Shown piece by piece: positions 10,479 to 21,949 of a stretch of DNA of 64,000 nucleotides. Source of the stretch: Takakia lepidozioides (taxonomy: Eukaryota > Streptophyta > Takakiopsida > Takakiales > Takakiaceae); NCBI GenBank assembly GCA_030704615.1, contig CM060734.1:13700001-13764000 (forward strand), written 5' to 3'. Within the stretch, counting starts at the first letter, position 1. Each line of letters opens with the position of its first letter. Below the pieces are notes generated by a model. It saw nothing but the letters and a program-made list of their open reading frames with translations, searched no databases and was not told where the DNA came from. A program made the translations under genes and the position numbers.

Positions 10479-13400
10479 ATTAGAAGCCAAGTCAGCTCAG
10501 CTGCATCAGCCTCTGCCTTGGCCCTGGCAGCAGCATCATGTGCTGGTTTGTCTGTTGCATACTGATTCTGTCATGCACCACAAATCTCACTAATCAACCG
10601 TCGCTTGCCTTTCTTCAACAAGAAACACTTACTGGTTATCTTCAATGACCAACAACAAGCTGCCACCGGAACCTATAAAATCTATGAATGTGCCTTGTAA
10701 TCAATACTGTTGAGACTAGTTCCTAGGCAGGATATGCTGTCTAATGAACAGGAATCCATCCAAAAGCAGTAGGAGGATATTTATTTGTAGTATATGTTGG
10801 TGCAGTGCAAATAGACAAACAAACGATTCTACCACTTGGACCTGGCCCTGCATGACAAGGATGAAGTATCATCACTGAACTCTGAGTCGCTACTAACAAA
10901 GTCAAAAGTGCACTGACATCTGCTTGTCCATAATTGTACTTGTTTACAATTTCCTAGGTAGTAGGGAGAAAGGATAGCCTTTGTATTTGCATCACACAGT
11001 GTGCCACACATGTAAGATGAACAAATACCTGCCGGGTAAGACAGGCTGAGTTTGAACACTGAGGATTTGGCAACATCTCCATCGTTGGAAAAAAGTCCTT
11101 CAGAGCACTGTAACCCTGGCAGGCAGCTCCCCTAACGGTTGAGATGGTTTTAACGAGGCAAGGTTTACATAAACTTCCCTGAGGAACAAACAGAGAAACA
11201 AGGGAGATCACAGAGGTAATGGAAAAAATTTACCAGATACTTGGAAACAAGGCCGAAGCCAAGGAGGTATTTGAGTGAACTCTGTACCAACAGCCCTGCA
11301 ACAATTCCCTGCCCAACACATCCATCACTGCACTGCTTCAGCATGACTTCTGCGTATTTCCTCTCTGTATACTTTCTGCCACAGTACAACCTTTGATTTC
11401 AATACTACTGGTGTCAGTTGTATACTTGCTAAGAAATGGTAGCAGGGAAGCTTTTGAGATCTATGAGCAAATACCGGAAGGGATACCAACAGGGTCACAT
11501 TCACTTGTTACCAGAGCACACTTGTATGACCACTGGTTTGTACTTACCATGGTAGTCGGTAAAGAGGCTGTACACACGCCTTCCCGCTTGAGAGTGCGCT
11601 CATCCACTCCGCATGCCACCACCTGCCAATCAGCCAACCCATCCCTGTCTCTTTCGCAACCATTCCTTCCATAATTGCCATACAAAAGGTTTTCACTTTA
11701 GTCCTTATCATCGCTCTCCAAGTGGTTGCTTTTGTTGTCTTCAAGCCCTAGCCTATGTAGCTCCTTGGCTTTTCTTCCACAACATGCACCACATGTTTTT
11801 CATCGGAAAGCGATACATTTGCTCCATCACTTGTTTCAAAGGTACAAGGGAATATGAAGCCTACCAGAGGAGGAGCACAGGCAAAGCAGGCAGTTTCGCC
11901 AGGGATCAGCAACTGGATGTGGCCTGACACTGCATCCTCTGACGCCCCTGCATTGTCCAAGGAACTGCACATCAGAAAGGCCTCCCGTGTCGTGCCCATG
12001 TCTAGAGTCTCCTGTACAGAACATGACCAAACAATAAAATGACACAACCAATTGTTGCATGGAACAACGTATCAGGCCCAACCCAAAGTTCAAAAAATAC
12101 CTGACTCCATCCATGTCTGACCAAAATCATTGCATGCCTGCATGCCATAGTTGATAATCACAATGTGAGAATATTTCCTCTCCCTCCATATAATGAACTT
12201 CCCTCAAATTGAGTTGGTTTCCCTTCAGGATTACAAAGGTCAGTGAGAAGGAAAAATACAGGCAGTTGCATACCAGCATGATGCCTAGAAACAAACAGAC
12301 CACCTTCAGTCAGCAAGTTAGCTGTGGGCTGTGTATGATAGGTCTATTTACTGCTTCCTTGGACTCTCAGCCTGCTTTGAAAGCATGGGCCAGTGCACTG
12401 ACTTCTATTAAGAATGACAAGACAATGCAAAGCTCAAAACAAATAATCAGCTCAACCAGATTCTCTGTACTGAAATCTAAAACAATAATTGGCAGCCTGC
12501 ATGAATCAGAAGATGAAGCATCTAGACACCTGGTTAACGACCATCCGTGCCTCATAATTGTCCACACAGCTGAGTACTAAGTCCACTCCACTCTGGCCTC
12601 CCATGGTCCTGCCCTTGACATGTCGTGTCAAACTATCCATGAATTTGCTGAATCCATCAACTGTTGTGATATTAAGCGTGTAACTCTGCACGCGGCCAAG
12701 CTGTTGATTTTTAATCTACTAACTTATGTGTGCTCATGTAGTGTGGCTTTTTCCACTGCAGTAGAACTTCATCCTAAAAAAGGTCAACTTTCAAACCATC
12801 ATTTTACTCTGTGCTTCATATGCACCTGTATTTCAGTCTGTGAATCAGCACTGGAATCCAAGCCTGCTATGCCAGGCAGGTGGCAGACATTGTGCACTGA
12901 GAAACACTTCTCAATGACAAATATGATGTGCAAATATATGCCCCTGAGCTTGAGCAGGGTGTGCATCTCTTTGTGCATGCACTGAGGCAGAGACATGTAG
13001 GGGTTTTACATGCAGTGCTACCACTTCCGACCCCAACAAATACATATGGAGAGAAAGAGAGGGAGACAACCATCTTCCTAACTACACACCCAGCATGAAC
13101 CACTCCAGAACTAAACTGTTGTTCAAGACCTCGGTGTTGTCAAACTGACAGAAATCAAGTGAACTACCTTTCATTGACCAAACACCGAAACTCCATTTCA
13201 CAAACCAATGGATTTTGTAGCCTGCATTTAGCATTCCACAGATACATGACCAAAACAAATCTGCCATTCTGCTCAGGTCTACTACTGATCTTTATTTCTG
13301 CTCATCTGTAACAGCACAGGACTACACTTCTCACCTCAAGGACCACATCTGGATTGATTTCTGCAAGTGTTTGCACAGCAGCATCTGTTTTTGTCATTCC

Positions 13401-14169
13401 TGCCTGTCACAAACAAGTTAAACATCACCACCAGGCTAATGCTTACCCCCAACCTTCTAAGTCCCTCCCATTACTCAGCAACATACTTCTCTGCCGAAGT
13501 ATATTTCTGTGAAGCTAACTCCCCCTCTGATCTACCGAAGGTCCATGTGTATCGAGCTAAGAAAGATGTTCTATAACTGTCATCCAGAGTAGAAATCGGA
13601 ACTACACTTAGCGATTTCCACTCTGAATCTGAGGAGAAAATGAAGGACAACTGTGCAAGTAGGAGATTGCCTGATCAGGCCGGAAGAAGAAATCGGAACT
13701 ACACTTAGCGATTTCCACTCCGAATCTGAGGAGAAAATGAAGGACAACTGTGCAAGTAGGAGATCGCCTGATCAGGACGGAAGAAGAGGCGGTTCATGTT
13801 AGCAAGCTCCACAGTGTCATAGTCGTAAAGCAGCAAGCGCCCAATGCCACACCTTGTCAGCATTTCCGCTGCCACACTGCCAACCCCACCAATACCCTAC
13901 AACGCCACATCTGGATCCGTCAGCCCCCTTCTGCATTCTCGTCCCTGCTGATATTGGGAGCTGAAGAATCCATCGACGAAAACAAAACCGAAGGCGAGAG
14001 AACGCACCACAATGGCAACAGAAAAGCCACGGATCTGTTCGTAATTGCCGACAATGCCCATGCGTTTGAGCGCCATGAGCCTGCTGTAGGGATTGCTGTC
14101 AACCACCTCCCCACTCATCTCCTGTTCCAACACCCTCATTCTGTCACACTCGCATTCCAGCTCCAGCAT
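10479..14169 (-). CDS. UBA5: UBA5, UFM1-activating E1 enzyme (ten exons found)
   Basis: Exons on the minus strand: 14169-14008, 13896-13768, 13403-13335, 12685-12530, 12137-12101, 11947-11865, 11622-11548, 11308-11234, 11115-11029 and about 10567-10479 (3' end uncertain). They splice in frame to about 320 residues. Order of motifs: SSNPYSR-like N-terminus ([17 protein letters not shown]), Rossmann loop [40 protein letters not shown], zinc CxxC in CFACAPP, catalytic cysteine in [23 protein letters not shown], and the second zinc pair in [13 protein letters not shown]5 adenylates UFM1, forms a thioester with it and passes it to UFC1. Every key residue I can check is present and no stop interrupts the exons, so this is probably functional. 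Intron 2 appears to use a GC donor (AG|GCGATC). The acidic C-terminal tail was not found; exon 10 has the alanine- and lysine-rich stretch ([15 protein letters not shown]) that precedes it in plant proteins. Confidence 0.93.
13591..13784 (-). repeat. 97-bp tandem duplication across UBA5 exon 2/intron 2
   Basis: 13591-13687 and 13688-13784 are about 96% identical direct copies. The right-hand copy contains the true end of exon 2 (FFRPDQ codons) and the GC splice donor; the left-hand copy, inside intron 2, repeats the last few codons and a second candidate donor (AG|GCAATC). Confidence 0.85.
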
Positions 14170-14250
14170 ATAGTGCGCGTGTTGATCCAGCAGCGAGGCC
14201 CTTCACTGTCCCTCTCACTGCAAACCAAGCTCGCGATAAGCGGGACGGGA

Positions 14251-14267
14251 CGGGACGGCCCGTCCCG
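14251..14267. promoter_or_regulatory. GC palindrome upstream of UBA5
   Basis: CGGGACGG-C-CCGTCCCG is a perfect inverted repeat with one central base, about 85 bases upstream of the UBA5 start codon and next to a long pyrimidine run on the plus strand (14280-14318). Its place suggests a promoter or 5' UTR element; no binding factor is assigned. Confidence 0.35.
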
Positions 14268-14319
14268 GGGTGCCCGCTATTTTCCTTTTTCTCTTTCTTT
14301 TTTTTTCTCTTTCTTTTTT

Positions 14320-15080
14320 GGAAAAGGGTGTTTGTTTTGGATGTGAGGCATGATTCCGGCCCTAGGGGATTATTCCCCTTCCTCTACCGGTACTGATATG
14401 AAACAGGGAATGTAGTTGGCAAAACGGGCCTGCCTAAGAGGACGGAATCTATACAAGAGGATTCAACGAAGTTTCACATTCATCACACTTCACACACTTG
14501 TCAAGTACACAATCCAGCACCACACTCCTACACTGTTGAGATCAAATCCACTACCGGCTCCAGGCCCAAGTGAGTTGTTTAAATAGATGCCAAAGCTTAA
14601 TCAGGAATGACAGGTGTCACCTTTTAGCTGGCCATTCATATTACAAGCCTGTCATCCATAGATCACTGCTACTTAGGATAACCTCCTTATCAGAAAGTGA
14701 CACTTAGAATAAAACAAGAGCCTTAATTATAAATAGGTTCATCCAACGCAACTTCATCCCTTTCCACCTACCAACTGTCCATCCGTTGAAGGGGAATAAA
14801 AGCAGGGTATGAATCCTGGCTCCACATATGTGAGACATGTCGGCCCCTCCAGATCAGCAAACTCCTGCGAGCTAGAAGGTTTGAAATTTCAAATGGTACC
14901 AACGGTCACTAAAACAAAACCTATAGAAAGCTATGGCATCCGATGCACAAGGGATGAAAAAACCATGTGGGGAAAACTTTGCTCTGCAATTTGAGCAAAG
15001 GACAAAACCCCACTATGGACAAATCCCAGGTGCGTACAATATAATGCAGACACCTAGCACGAAAAAATCTAACAACTCTA
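14320..15080. other. No gene recognised
   Basis: AT-moderate sequence between UBA5 and a decayed gypsy element. The short open frames show no recognisable domain. Part could be the 3' LTR of the minus-strand gypsy remnant next to it, but I see neither a paired LTR nor a clear polypurine tract. Confidence 0.3.
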
Positions 15081-15985
15081 AGCTATGACTCATAAGAAGA
15101 AGCTGCCTGCAGTTGAGAGTGAGCAGCCCAAGTGGGTGTGAGAATCAACTGTCTATTCTCGATATTCAAACAAGTCAGATCGAAGGTTAGAGTGCATGGA
15201 ACTAACAACGAAACATGAACAGTGGCCCGCAACGGAAGAGTGGAATCATGATGAGGCAACAAAGAGTATTTGACGTCCAAGAAAAATATCAGAGATCAAA
15301 TAAAGACCATCAATGCGTCTCTTGGCCTTAGAGACTTGCTTACCAGGCTGCAGTCTAACGCAAACAGATTGGCCTACCTTAAAGGATTCTGAGTACAAAA
15401 CTCACCGATTGTAAATCTTAGCCTAGGAAGCATGAGCCAACACAATGTTAGATTTGGCAGTTTCCCGCAAGCGACGACGTTTGGAATCCAAGTTCATCAA
15501 GAACTGGTCCCAATCCTCAAGGTCAGTAACAAAGACATGCAGGGAGTTGATATGTAATGGAGTACGGCACTTACGACCATACAACAATTTGAAAGGTGAA
15601 AGCTTGGTACTAGCATGCTCAGAAGTTCTATAGGCAAACAACATGGTAGGAATAGCAATGTCTCATTCGTCAATTAGAGTCCCATTCTTCTCAAGCATTT
15701 GACACATTGTCTTGTTAAAATGCTCGGTCAAGCCATTGCATTGTGGAATATAAGGTGCAGGTGACAACGCGTTTGGTGTTCAAATTCAATCACACGACTT
15801 CCATAAGCTGGTTACAGAATTCAGTACCTTGATCCGTGAGGATTTCGAGAGGGCAACCATGTCGGAGAATTACCTCATCAAAAAAAAATTGTATCACTTC
15901 ATCACTGTCCTTACACTAGAAGCATTCGTGTCATTTACCACTGGGAAACGACTCATTTTCAATTGTAAAAGTGAAAAAACCGGGA
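15081..15985 (-). pseudogene. Ty3/gypsy integrase remnant
   Basis: Read on the minus strand in broken frames, it gives integrase core pieces in order: FDEVILRHGCPLEILTDQG (second catalytic aspartate), then AYRTSEHASTKLSPFKLLYG and CRTPLH, then DWDQFLMNL, then a GQSVCVRLQPGKQ-type C-terminal module. Several stops and frameshifts lie between about 15,645 and 15,800. The RT and gag parts are missing. The family differs from the chromovirus at 57-64 kb. It is a dead fragment. Confidence 0.75.
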
Positions 15986-16284
15986 TCGAATGGAAGTTAC
16001 AAACGACTAGTTACAACAGAATGGCAGGTGGTTCGGACGTCCAATGATTGGAGTGGTAACAGACGCAGACGCGTCAACGACTGCTCAGCGATTATTGCGA
16101 TTATTGCTGAGTCGCCACGTGGCGTAACCAGGCCAGCCATCCGTGTGTCTGACCTTTTGGGCTGACTTTCACTTTTTCCTCCGCATGAGTGGAATGACTC
16201 ACCGGACCGCGGTGACACATGGACGCCGACGTGGCGGCGCCGCGACGAGCAGCATTACTGCCACGTGGCCACGGGCCCGGGACG

Positions 16285-16991
16285 TCACGTCAGGGGGTCG
16301 GGACACAAGAGGGGCTGCCCCTGTGGTGGGGGCAGTGGCAACAATAGGTACGGGGGCTGAAGCACCCTTGAGTGCCCAAGGCACTCAAGGAGGCGGAGGC
16401 GCTCACTAGGTGGAGCCCCGCACAGCGGGTTGCGGTGGGGGTGGTTCCACGAGGGGTGGTGGTAGCTTAGTGGGTCTTAGTGGGGGTGGCATAGGACTCA
16501 CCATGGGGCGGAGACCTTGTGGTGGGAGTCGTGGGGAATCTTGGGACTCATCACGGTCCATTGGGGCCGTGGTGGGTGGGCCAAGACTCACCGCAACTCA
16601 TCACCGGGAGTCAAGGGTCTTCGTGGTGGTTCGTCATAAAAGGACGGTGTTGTTTGTGAAACCCCCGCGGACAGTCACAGAAGTATATATAGGGAGTAGT
16701 AACCTCGAGAACGGTGCAAGTCCGTTGGTGACAAAAAACTAGTGAGTAAGCGTGCGAGCCGGAAAGCGACCAAGGTGTGGGGAGCTGTTCCGGACTGCCA
16801 ACAACCAAAGGGAATTTTCACTAGGCCCAAAGTGAGCGAGGGTCTTGTGGAGGAGCAAAGGGGGACCGTTATGTCCCCGTGGGCAGCCGAAGCTCCGAGT
16901 TGGCCCGGCGGCCAGTTTGGGAGTTAGGCGCACGCATCAAAGCGAGTAACTATGTCGTGAAAGGGAGCTTACTGAAGTGAGGTGCCCGATA
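16285..16991 (+). mobile_element. Truncated chromovirus 5' LTR
   Basis: This matches, in reverse orientation, 57,274 to about 57,985, which is the U5-proximal part of the LTR of the chromovirus at the right end of the window. Shared landmarks include CTTGAGTGCCCAAGGCACTC (itself palindromic), the GGTGACAAAAAACTAGTGAG block and CGCATCAAAGCGAGTAACTA. A tRNA primer site and gag start follow, so it is a 5' LTR, shortened at its left end. Confidence 0.8.
16684..16691 (+). promoter_or_regulatory. TATA box in chromovirus LTR
   Basis: TATATATA sits in the LTR about 300 bases before its end. The same element is kept in the other LTR copy at 57,573-57,580 (minus strand), which supports a role as the RNA polymerase II promoter of the element. 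Confidence 0.5.
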
Positions 16992-16993
16992 CT

Positions 16994-17005
16994 TGGTATC
17001 AAAGC
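16994..17005 (+). other. Primer binding site, initiator Met tRNA type
   Basis: TGGTATCAAAGC begins two bases after the LTR end and differs by one base from TGGTATCAGAGC, the usual plant retrotransposon site complementary to the 3' end of initiator tRNA-Met. Confidence 0.75.
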
Positions 17006-17046
17006 TTAGAGTTCAATACGCGATTGTCCTTGAGATCGGCCTTATT

Positions 17047-17118
17047 ATGGGGTCGGGCAAGACAAAACGAAAACGGAACGGCCCGAAAGATGATGATCCT
17101 GGTGAGCCCGGTATATGA
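17047..17118 (+). pseudogene. gag N-terminal stub of the chromovirus
   Basis: ATG at 17,047 opens a frame matching the first 21 or so residues of the gag encoded at 63,829 on the minus strand (KRKRNGPKDDDPGEP shared). Similarity stops abruptly at about 17,112 and the frame ends two codons later, so the element was cut here by deletion or recombination. Confidence 0.8.
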
Positions 17119-17447
17119 ACCAGCATGCAATCTGTTTTGTCATTCCCAAGACACTTGCTTGAATACATGTCTTGAATCTATATGAACAAACCCCACCCTC
17201 CCACCCTGTTTTACCATGAATGATTGGGTAATGTCAATTGAGAAGCCATGACAAGACTGGAGGTGTTAGATGGTGCCCTGTTTTGGGTTGTTTGTGTCTT
17301 TAATTGACAATAACCCTAGTAGGGTCTTGTCCATGTCTTGACATAACATGAGTATATTCCCTCTCTCTCCCTCTCTTTTGTGCTGCTCACAAAAAAAAAC
17401 AAAATAGACAGGGAGAGAGGGGGCAGAAAAAGTTAAAAAGAGAGAGG

Positions 17448-19476
17448 GAAGATATACATGTTATGTCAAGACATGGACAAGACCGCTAAGGTCATTGTCA
17501 TTGAAAGACAAAACAGCCCTTTACAGGGCACCATCTATCATTCTCTTTCATGTTTACAATCTCATTTGAATACCCAATTACATTTCAGGGTCTCTGACAA
17601 AACAGGGCGGGAGGGTGGGATTCCAGGCCATTCATATCATGAAAGCACCATAGTACACATCATCATCTCAAGAATCCATTTTAAACTCATTTCAAAAACC
17701 AGATTGCAGGTTTGGTTTGAAGATGATGTTTTAGAACCAAGATATAAGCAAGATTCTTAAAAAGGAAGAAGAAACAACAGTGTAGAGCCCCCTTAAGCAG
17801 GTATAGGCCTAGAATGGTATTTTAAGGCCACATAAAGTAGTTCTGCCAAGGTGAAAGAGCAGCTCAGAAACCCCAGTTTGTTATCAAGCCATGAAACCAA
17901 AATGATATGAGGGCCTTGAAGAATGTGTGTTATCTATCAAAGCCTATCATTTTGATCCATCAGAGTCATACCAAGAGTTCTCATTTCAAAGCCAAGTATC
18001 AAGGCAGTCAAAGTAATAACTGCTATTTTGTATCCTTGTATCCTTCATAGCTAAACTCCTACACATGCAAATGTGGTTGTAAAAAACCGTAAACAGGGGT
18101 AAGAAGAGAAGCAGATCCTCATTGGAGCAATCTTGGAGCAGGTCTGAAGCGGCATGGTGGCAGTTTGAAACAGCAGATGGCATCAGCAGCTTAGGCAACA
18201 GCATTATCCACACTTGCAAGAACAGGAACTGCAAGCTTCAAGAAATCAAGACAAGTGAAGACCCTCACCTGTGCCCGTCCCAAAAACCACCACATAGCGA
18301 TGTGTGTTAGTGAGGATGTAGCAGGTAAGTGGCAAGTCTTCACAGTTGCTATCCATGTCAGTGTTGAATTCTAAAGCAAGTACAGATCACAATTCAAGCA
18401 ATGGTAAACTCAAAAAACCTGGAGTGTTTGTGGTATGCCCTGCGCCATGGCGTCCAACAGATTGTCTCCAACAGAACGCAATCAGAGTAGAAGCGTTCAC
18501 AGCTAGAGAGTGGCTCATACACGAAGAGAGAGCAACAAGTAATCTGTAGATAAATAGGGATAGAGTACTTCCCAACAATGAGTAAAAGCGCCGCTGCAAA
18601 ATAAAGAACCATGAGTTCCTGATCAGAGCAATCACGGCTTTGTCGTCTGCCATAGAAGAATCTGTTTAACCACCACTGCGCATCCCAAGAGCCAGCAATC
18701 ACGAGTACCATGTAGCAGCAGGGGAGCAGGTTTATACGGTGCATCATCAAGGTTCACTGAAGCACGAGTTCAGTGCTTGAAGTGTGTCGGCCTGCTTAGG
18801 GCAAAACTTCCCGATTTTTCATCCAGGATGGATGAAATATCACATTTTACCAAGATAGGCATTTTGTCACTGGATGACATCCCATAGAAATGTATCTTTT
18901 AGGGTTATGGTATAGGTTTAGGTTTAATAACTGCCATCATTTATGATGGTAGTTTTATTATTCTCTTGGATTTTATAATAGGTAACCATTATTTATGTAG
19001 ATCATCCAGTTTAGATGAAAAAAATAGATGGTAACTCTAGCTTTCTGTATATTAAGTTTCATCATCCAATAAAATAAAAATCATCCAGATTTGGATGAAA
19101 AAGGTAGGGATGAAAAACTAAATAACCTCAAAAGGTTAAGGCCAGATGAAATCCAAAGATTTATAAAGGGAGAGGGAGAGAGGGAGAGAGAGGGACCCAC
19201 CAGCCAATCCCCTGGCATGGCAGAACCTTACGGAGTAAGTGTGGTATGCACTCACCCCGTAAGGGAGTGCATACCAGACCTCTTCTCATAAGGTTTTCCC
19301 TCTTCCATGTAGTTCTATCCTCAGATAATATTTATCCAAAGGAGTAGAATCCTACATCCTCACTTCCTCGGATCAAGAATGAAATGATGGCATAAAATGT
19401 ATCATAGCAACACTGGTATAGTATCACTTAGAAAAGAACGTAGAGTTCAATGGTATAACATAGCTCTGTATAGGTT
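17448..19476 (-). repeat. R-family 3' tail of the Penelope-like element at 17-21 kb
   Basis: Same unit as at 1-2618, shortened near its middle. Hairpin at 19226-19274 (inner part identical to the other copies), GA microsatellite at 19168-19193. It directly follows, on the minus strand, the RT C-terminus that ends at 19,478, and this is what identifies the whole R family as retroelement 3' sequence. Confidence 0.6.
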
Positions 19477-19477
19477 T

Positions 19478-20122
19478 TTAGAAAGTACCTTTCAGTTTCT
19501 CAATAAGCTCTTGTACAGGGAAGAGCAGGTCAGGGAATGAACCACGTTCAAGGAATTTTGTCAAAATACGAGCAAGTTTTCTGGTCTTGAAACCATTCCT
19601 CCCAAGAGTGTTAATCAGAATGCTACACTCCTTCCCAGCCAGATCAGCATTGCTGGAAATGTATAGAATAGGCACAGCTTGTGAAATCACAATGTTGTAA
19701 GATTGATTCACAGGCCTATTGGATAAGAACTGGATATATTGAGTGTAAGAGAAAGGAAGTAGTCTTCTCTTGTCATATTTCTGGAAATGGAACTCACATG
19801 TGTCACAGTTTGAGACTGTAATCTGGATATTCATGAAACAAGCTTCCAACCCCACGTATTGGGAATCGTTTTTAGTGCGTAGTAGCTCAGGTTTGATCTC
19901 CACTACATTGAGTGGGTAGATCCACCAAGGGTTGTTGCTGCTTCTGTCTGCCCGTAGGTCCAGGAATAGCATTGCATCACCCACATTTAGCCAGCATATA
20001 TCATCAATGTATCTGAAGGCAGATTTAAACATAGGCATAAGCTGGAATTGTCCTAAAGCTGCAAGCCTCAAAGCAGCTCTGAATACTATCAGTCTGCTGC
20101 TGTTTTCCGTGATTTTTGCTTT
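19478..20122 (-). pseudogene. Penelope-like reverse transcriptase, C-terminal half
   Basis: About 215 residues with the RT active-site box FRYIDDICWLN near the start, then a FLDLRAD stretch, a long region with LPFSYTQYIQFLSNRP, and NGFKTRKL near the end, before the stop at 19,478. The order (active-site box, FLD, a K/R-rich stretch, then an NGF/NGY motif) is like Penelope-like elements. Upstream RT motifs are not on this strand; they are on the plus strand starting at 20,123, so the gene is split by an inversion. Assignment to the Penelope class is tentative: another LINE-like or TERT-related lineage is possible. No GIY-YIG nuclease is visible. Confidence 0.55.
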
Positions 20123-21350
20123 ATGCAAGACCTGATTCACTCACCAGATTGTCTATGTGACAGTGCCAAGAGGTTTCATGATTTTCGGGATGCGGATACA
20201 AAAACAGAATTCCATCTATCTGGTTCTACACCTACGCAACACGTACGTACCATGGACCTAAATATTATTAGACACGCAAGGCTGAAAGAACTATTCAGCC
20301 TAGGTATGAATCACATCCCTCTCAAACGTACTTTGCTGAAAGACGTTGTTGAACAAGTGTCTCTGGCTTTCCATAGAACCTGTGAAATTTTACATATAGA
20401 CCCATGTGAATCTTGGGCAGCATCCTGCAGCCAATGGGTAAAAAACACATGCTGGGATAGATTGAAACAAAAAGCCGGCAGAGGAAGGTACGACTTCACT
20501 CACCATGAGCGCAATCCTCTTACTGTAAAAGAGGCAAAAGATGAACTTTCATGGCTTCTCAATCACCTGTATTTTTCTGGTCTTGACAAGGCTAACAACA
20601 ACGTATGTGTGTGAAGCACATAAGAACTCAAGCCTTCCACAGATTGATGGGTAAAGACTTTACACCATGCAAGCAAGCTGAGGTATGGCTGCCACCTGAC
20701 CTTCTTCTAGGAAACATTTCCGTGGAAATACAGAGTTTGATTCCGGAGATACCTGCTCCCTCCTGTAGATTACCTTACATTATGGGAATCTACAAGCTAC
20801 ATAAGAAAAAATACAGATGGATTACCAATGCCCATAAATGTGTTTTCAGTGAACTTGCTAGCCTTCTTACAAGGGCTACCATGGATCTTCTACCATTGGT
20901 AAAAGAATGGGCCAAGACAAGGCTGGATACTTATGAGCAATTTTTCAAAGTATCTACTGCTATGTATTGGATTATTGATTCCATCACTGACTTTACACTA
21001 AACTTGCCTGAAAAAGTCCATAACATCTTTATTGCTGACATTACACAATGCTATGAGAACATACCTTTGACAGGACAGGAGAACTTAGGGGACGCCATTG
21101 AATACGTGGTGAAGACCAGCAACACCATCGGTCTCACCCCCGAGCACGTCATACTCTATGGATTCCAGCCAAAAACGGTACTTTCGGAAAAAGTAGATGG
21201 GGCACGTCTTCCCCAAAATCAGGTACCTGGATTGAACTTTCTGAAGTCAACTACTTATGCTCCACAAATGGCTTATGTCACACTGTTTTGTCGCCTTAGG
21301 GGACCGTGTATGGCAGCAGATTTCTGGAATACCTACGGGTTTTTCATGCT
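20123..21350 (+). pseudogene. Penelope-like reverse transcriptase, N-terminal half (inverted)
   Basis: Three frames together give the N-terminal RT region: 20123-20600 (ending LDKANNNVC), 20601-21240 (with PYIMGIYKLHKKKYRWITN, IADITQCYENIPL as the first aspartate box) and about 21257-21350 (GIPTGFSCSPLWCN, the box just before the active site). A one-base loss in a TG run at about 20,605 and another indel near 21,250 break the frame. The order is right for the part of RT that should precede the minus-strand half at 19478-20122. The two halves sit head to head at 20,122/20,123. Confidence 0.6.
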
Positions 21351-21933
21351 CACCATTATGGTGCAACATGTGTGTACGGATGAACGACACAACAGTCTTC
21401 GCTCGCTTGACAAGTTGTTTCACCCACTGTTCTTTTCCCCAATCTTCCAAAAAGAATTCAAGGATATGAGCATCACAATCTTGATAGTACATATAGGGAT
21501 AACGTGCCAACAACATGTCTACAATGTTTCTCATGTTAGCGACATTGTCTGTGCATATTTGCACGATTCTATCACTTCCGACCTGTTCGATGAAGTCTGT
21601 CAATAGTTGATATTGATAACGTCCATCTTTCTTCTCGCTGCTAGTGTTAACCGATCCCAAGAATTGTTCCCCAGCTGGACATACGAGCATGACATTGAAC
21701 AACGGTCTGTTTGTAACAGAACTCCAACCATCGGCATATTTTCTGATGCACTCGCCCGTCCTATCGTTGACCTTTTGGGTAAGCTCGGTCATGGCGTCTT
21801 CTAGCAATCCTGTTCGGAGATTGTGATAAGTCGGAGGCACGTACGTGGATCTGGACTCCGAGGTTGCTCTAACGACAGAATCAAATGCCGGAAGCCTTGC
21901 CACATTAAATGGTATGTTGGCCTCGAAGAAAAA
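21351..21933 (-). pseudogene. hAT-family transposase fragment (DUF659-like)
   Basis: The minus strand reads FFEANIPFNVARLPAFDSVV, YVPPTYHNLR, ADGWSSVTNRPLFNVM, QICTDNVANM and DCDAHILEFFLED, the order of the DUF659 part of plant hAT transposases (with the DGW and CTDN blocks that carry catalytic acidic residues). A splice-acceptor-like CTAACAG precedes the first block at 21,934. The protein stops being hAT at about 21,351, where the retroelement starts, and lacks the C-terminal dimerisation region, so the gene is dead. Confidence 0.75.
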
Positions 21934-21949
21934 CTGTTAGGTGTCTATG

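Noticed and set aside
16199-16742. Glycine-rich ORFs around 16.2-16.7 kb
   Set aside because: They lie in the chromovirus LTR, which is non-coding; GC-rich composition gives long chance frames.
21257-21350. C-terminal extension of the hAT ORF (minus strand)
   Set aside because: The opposite strand encodes a clear RT motif (GIPTGF); the hAT reading past about 21,351 is antisense to it.
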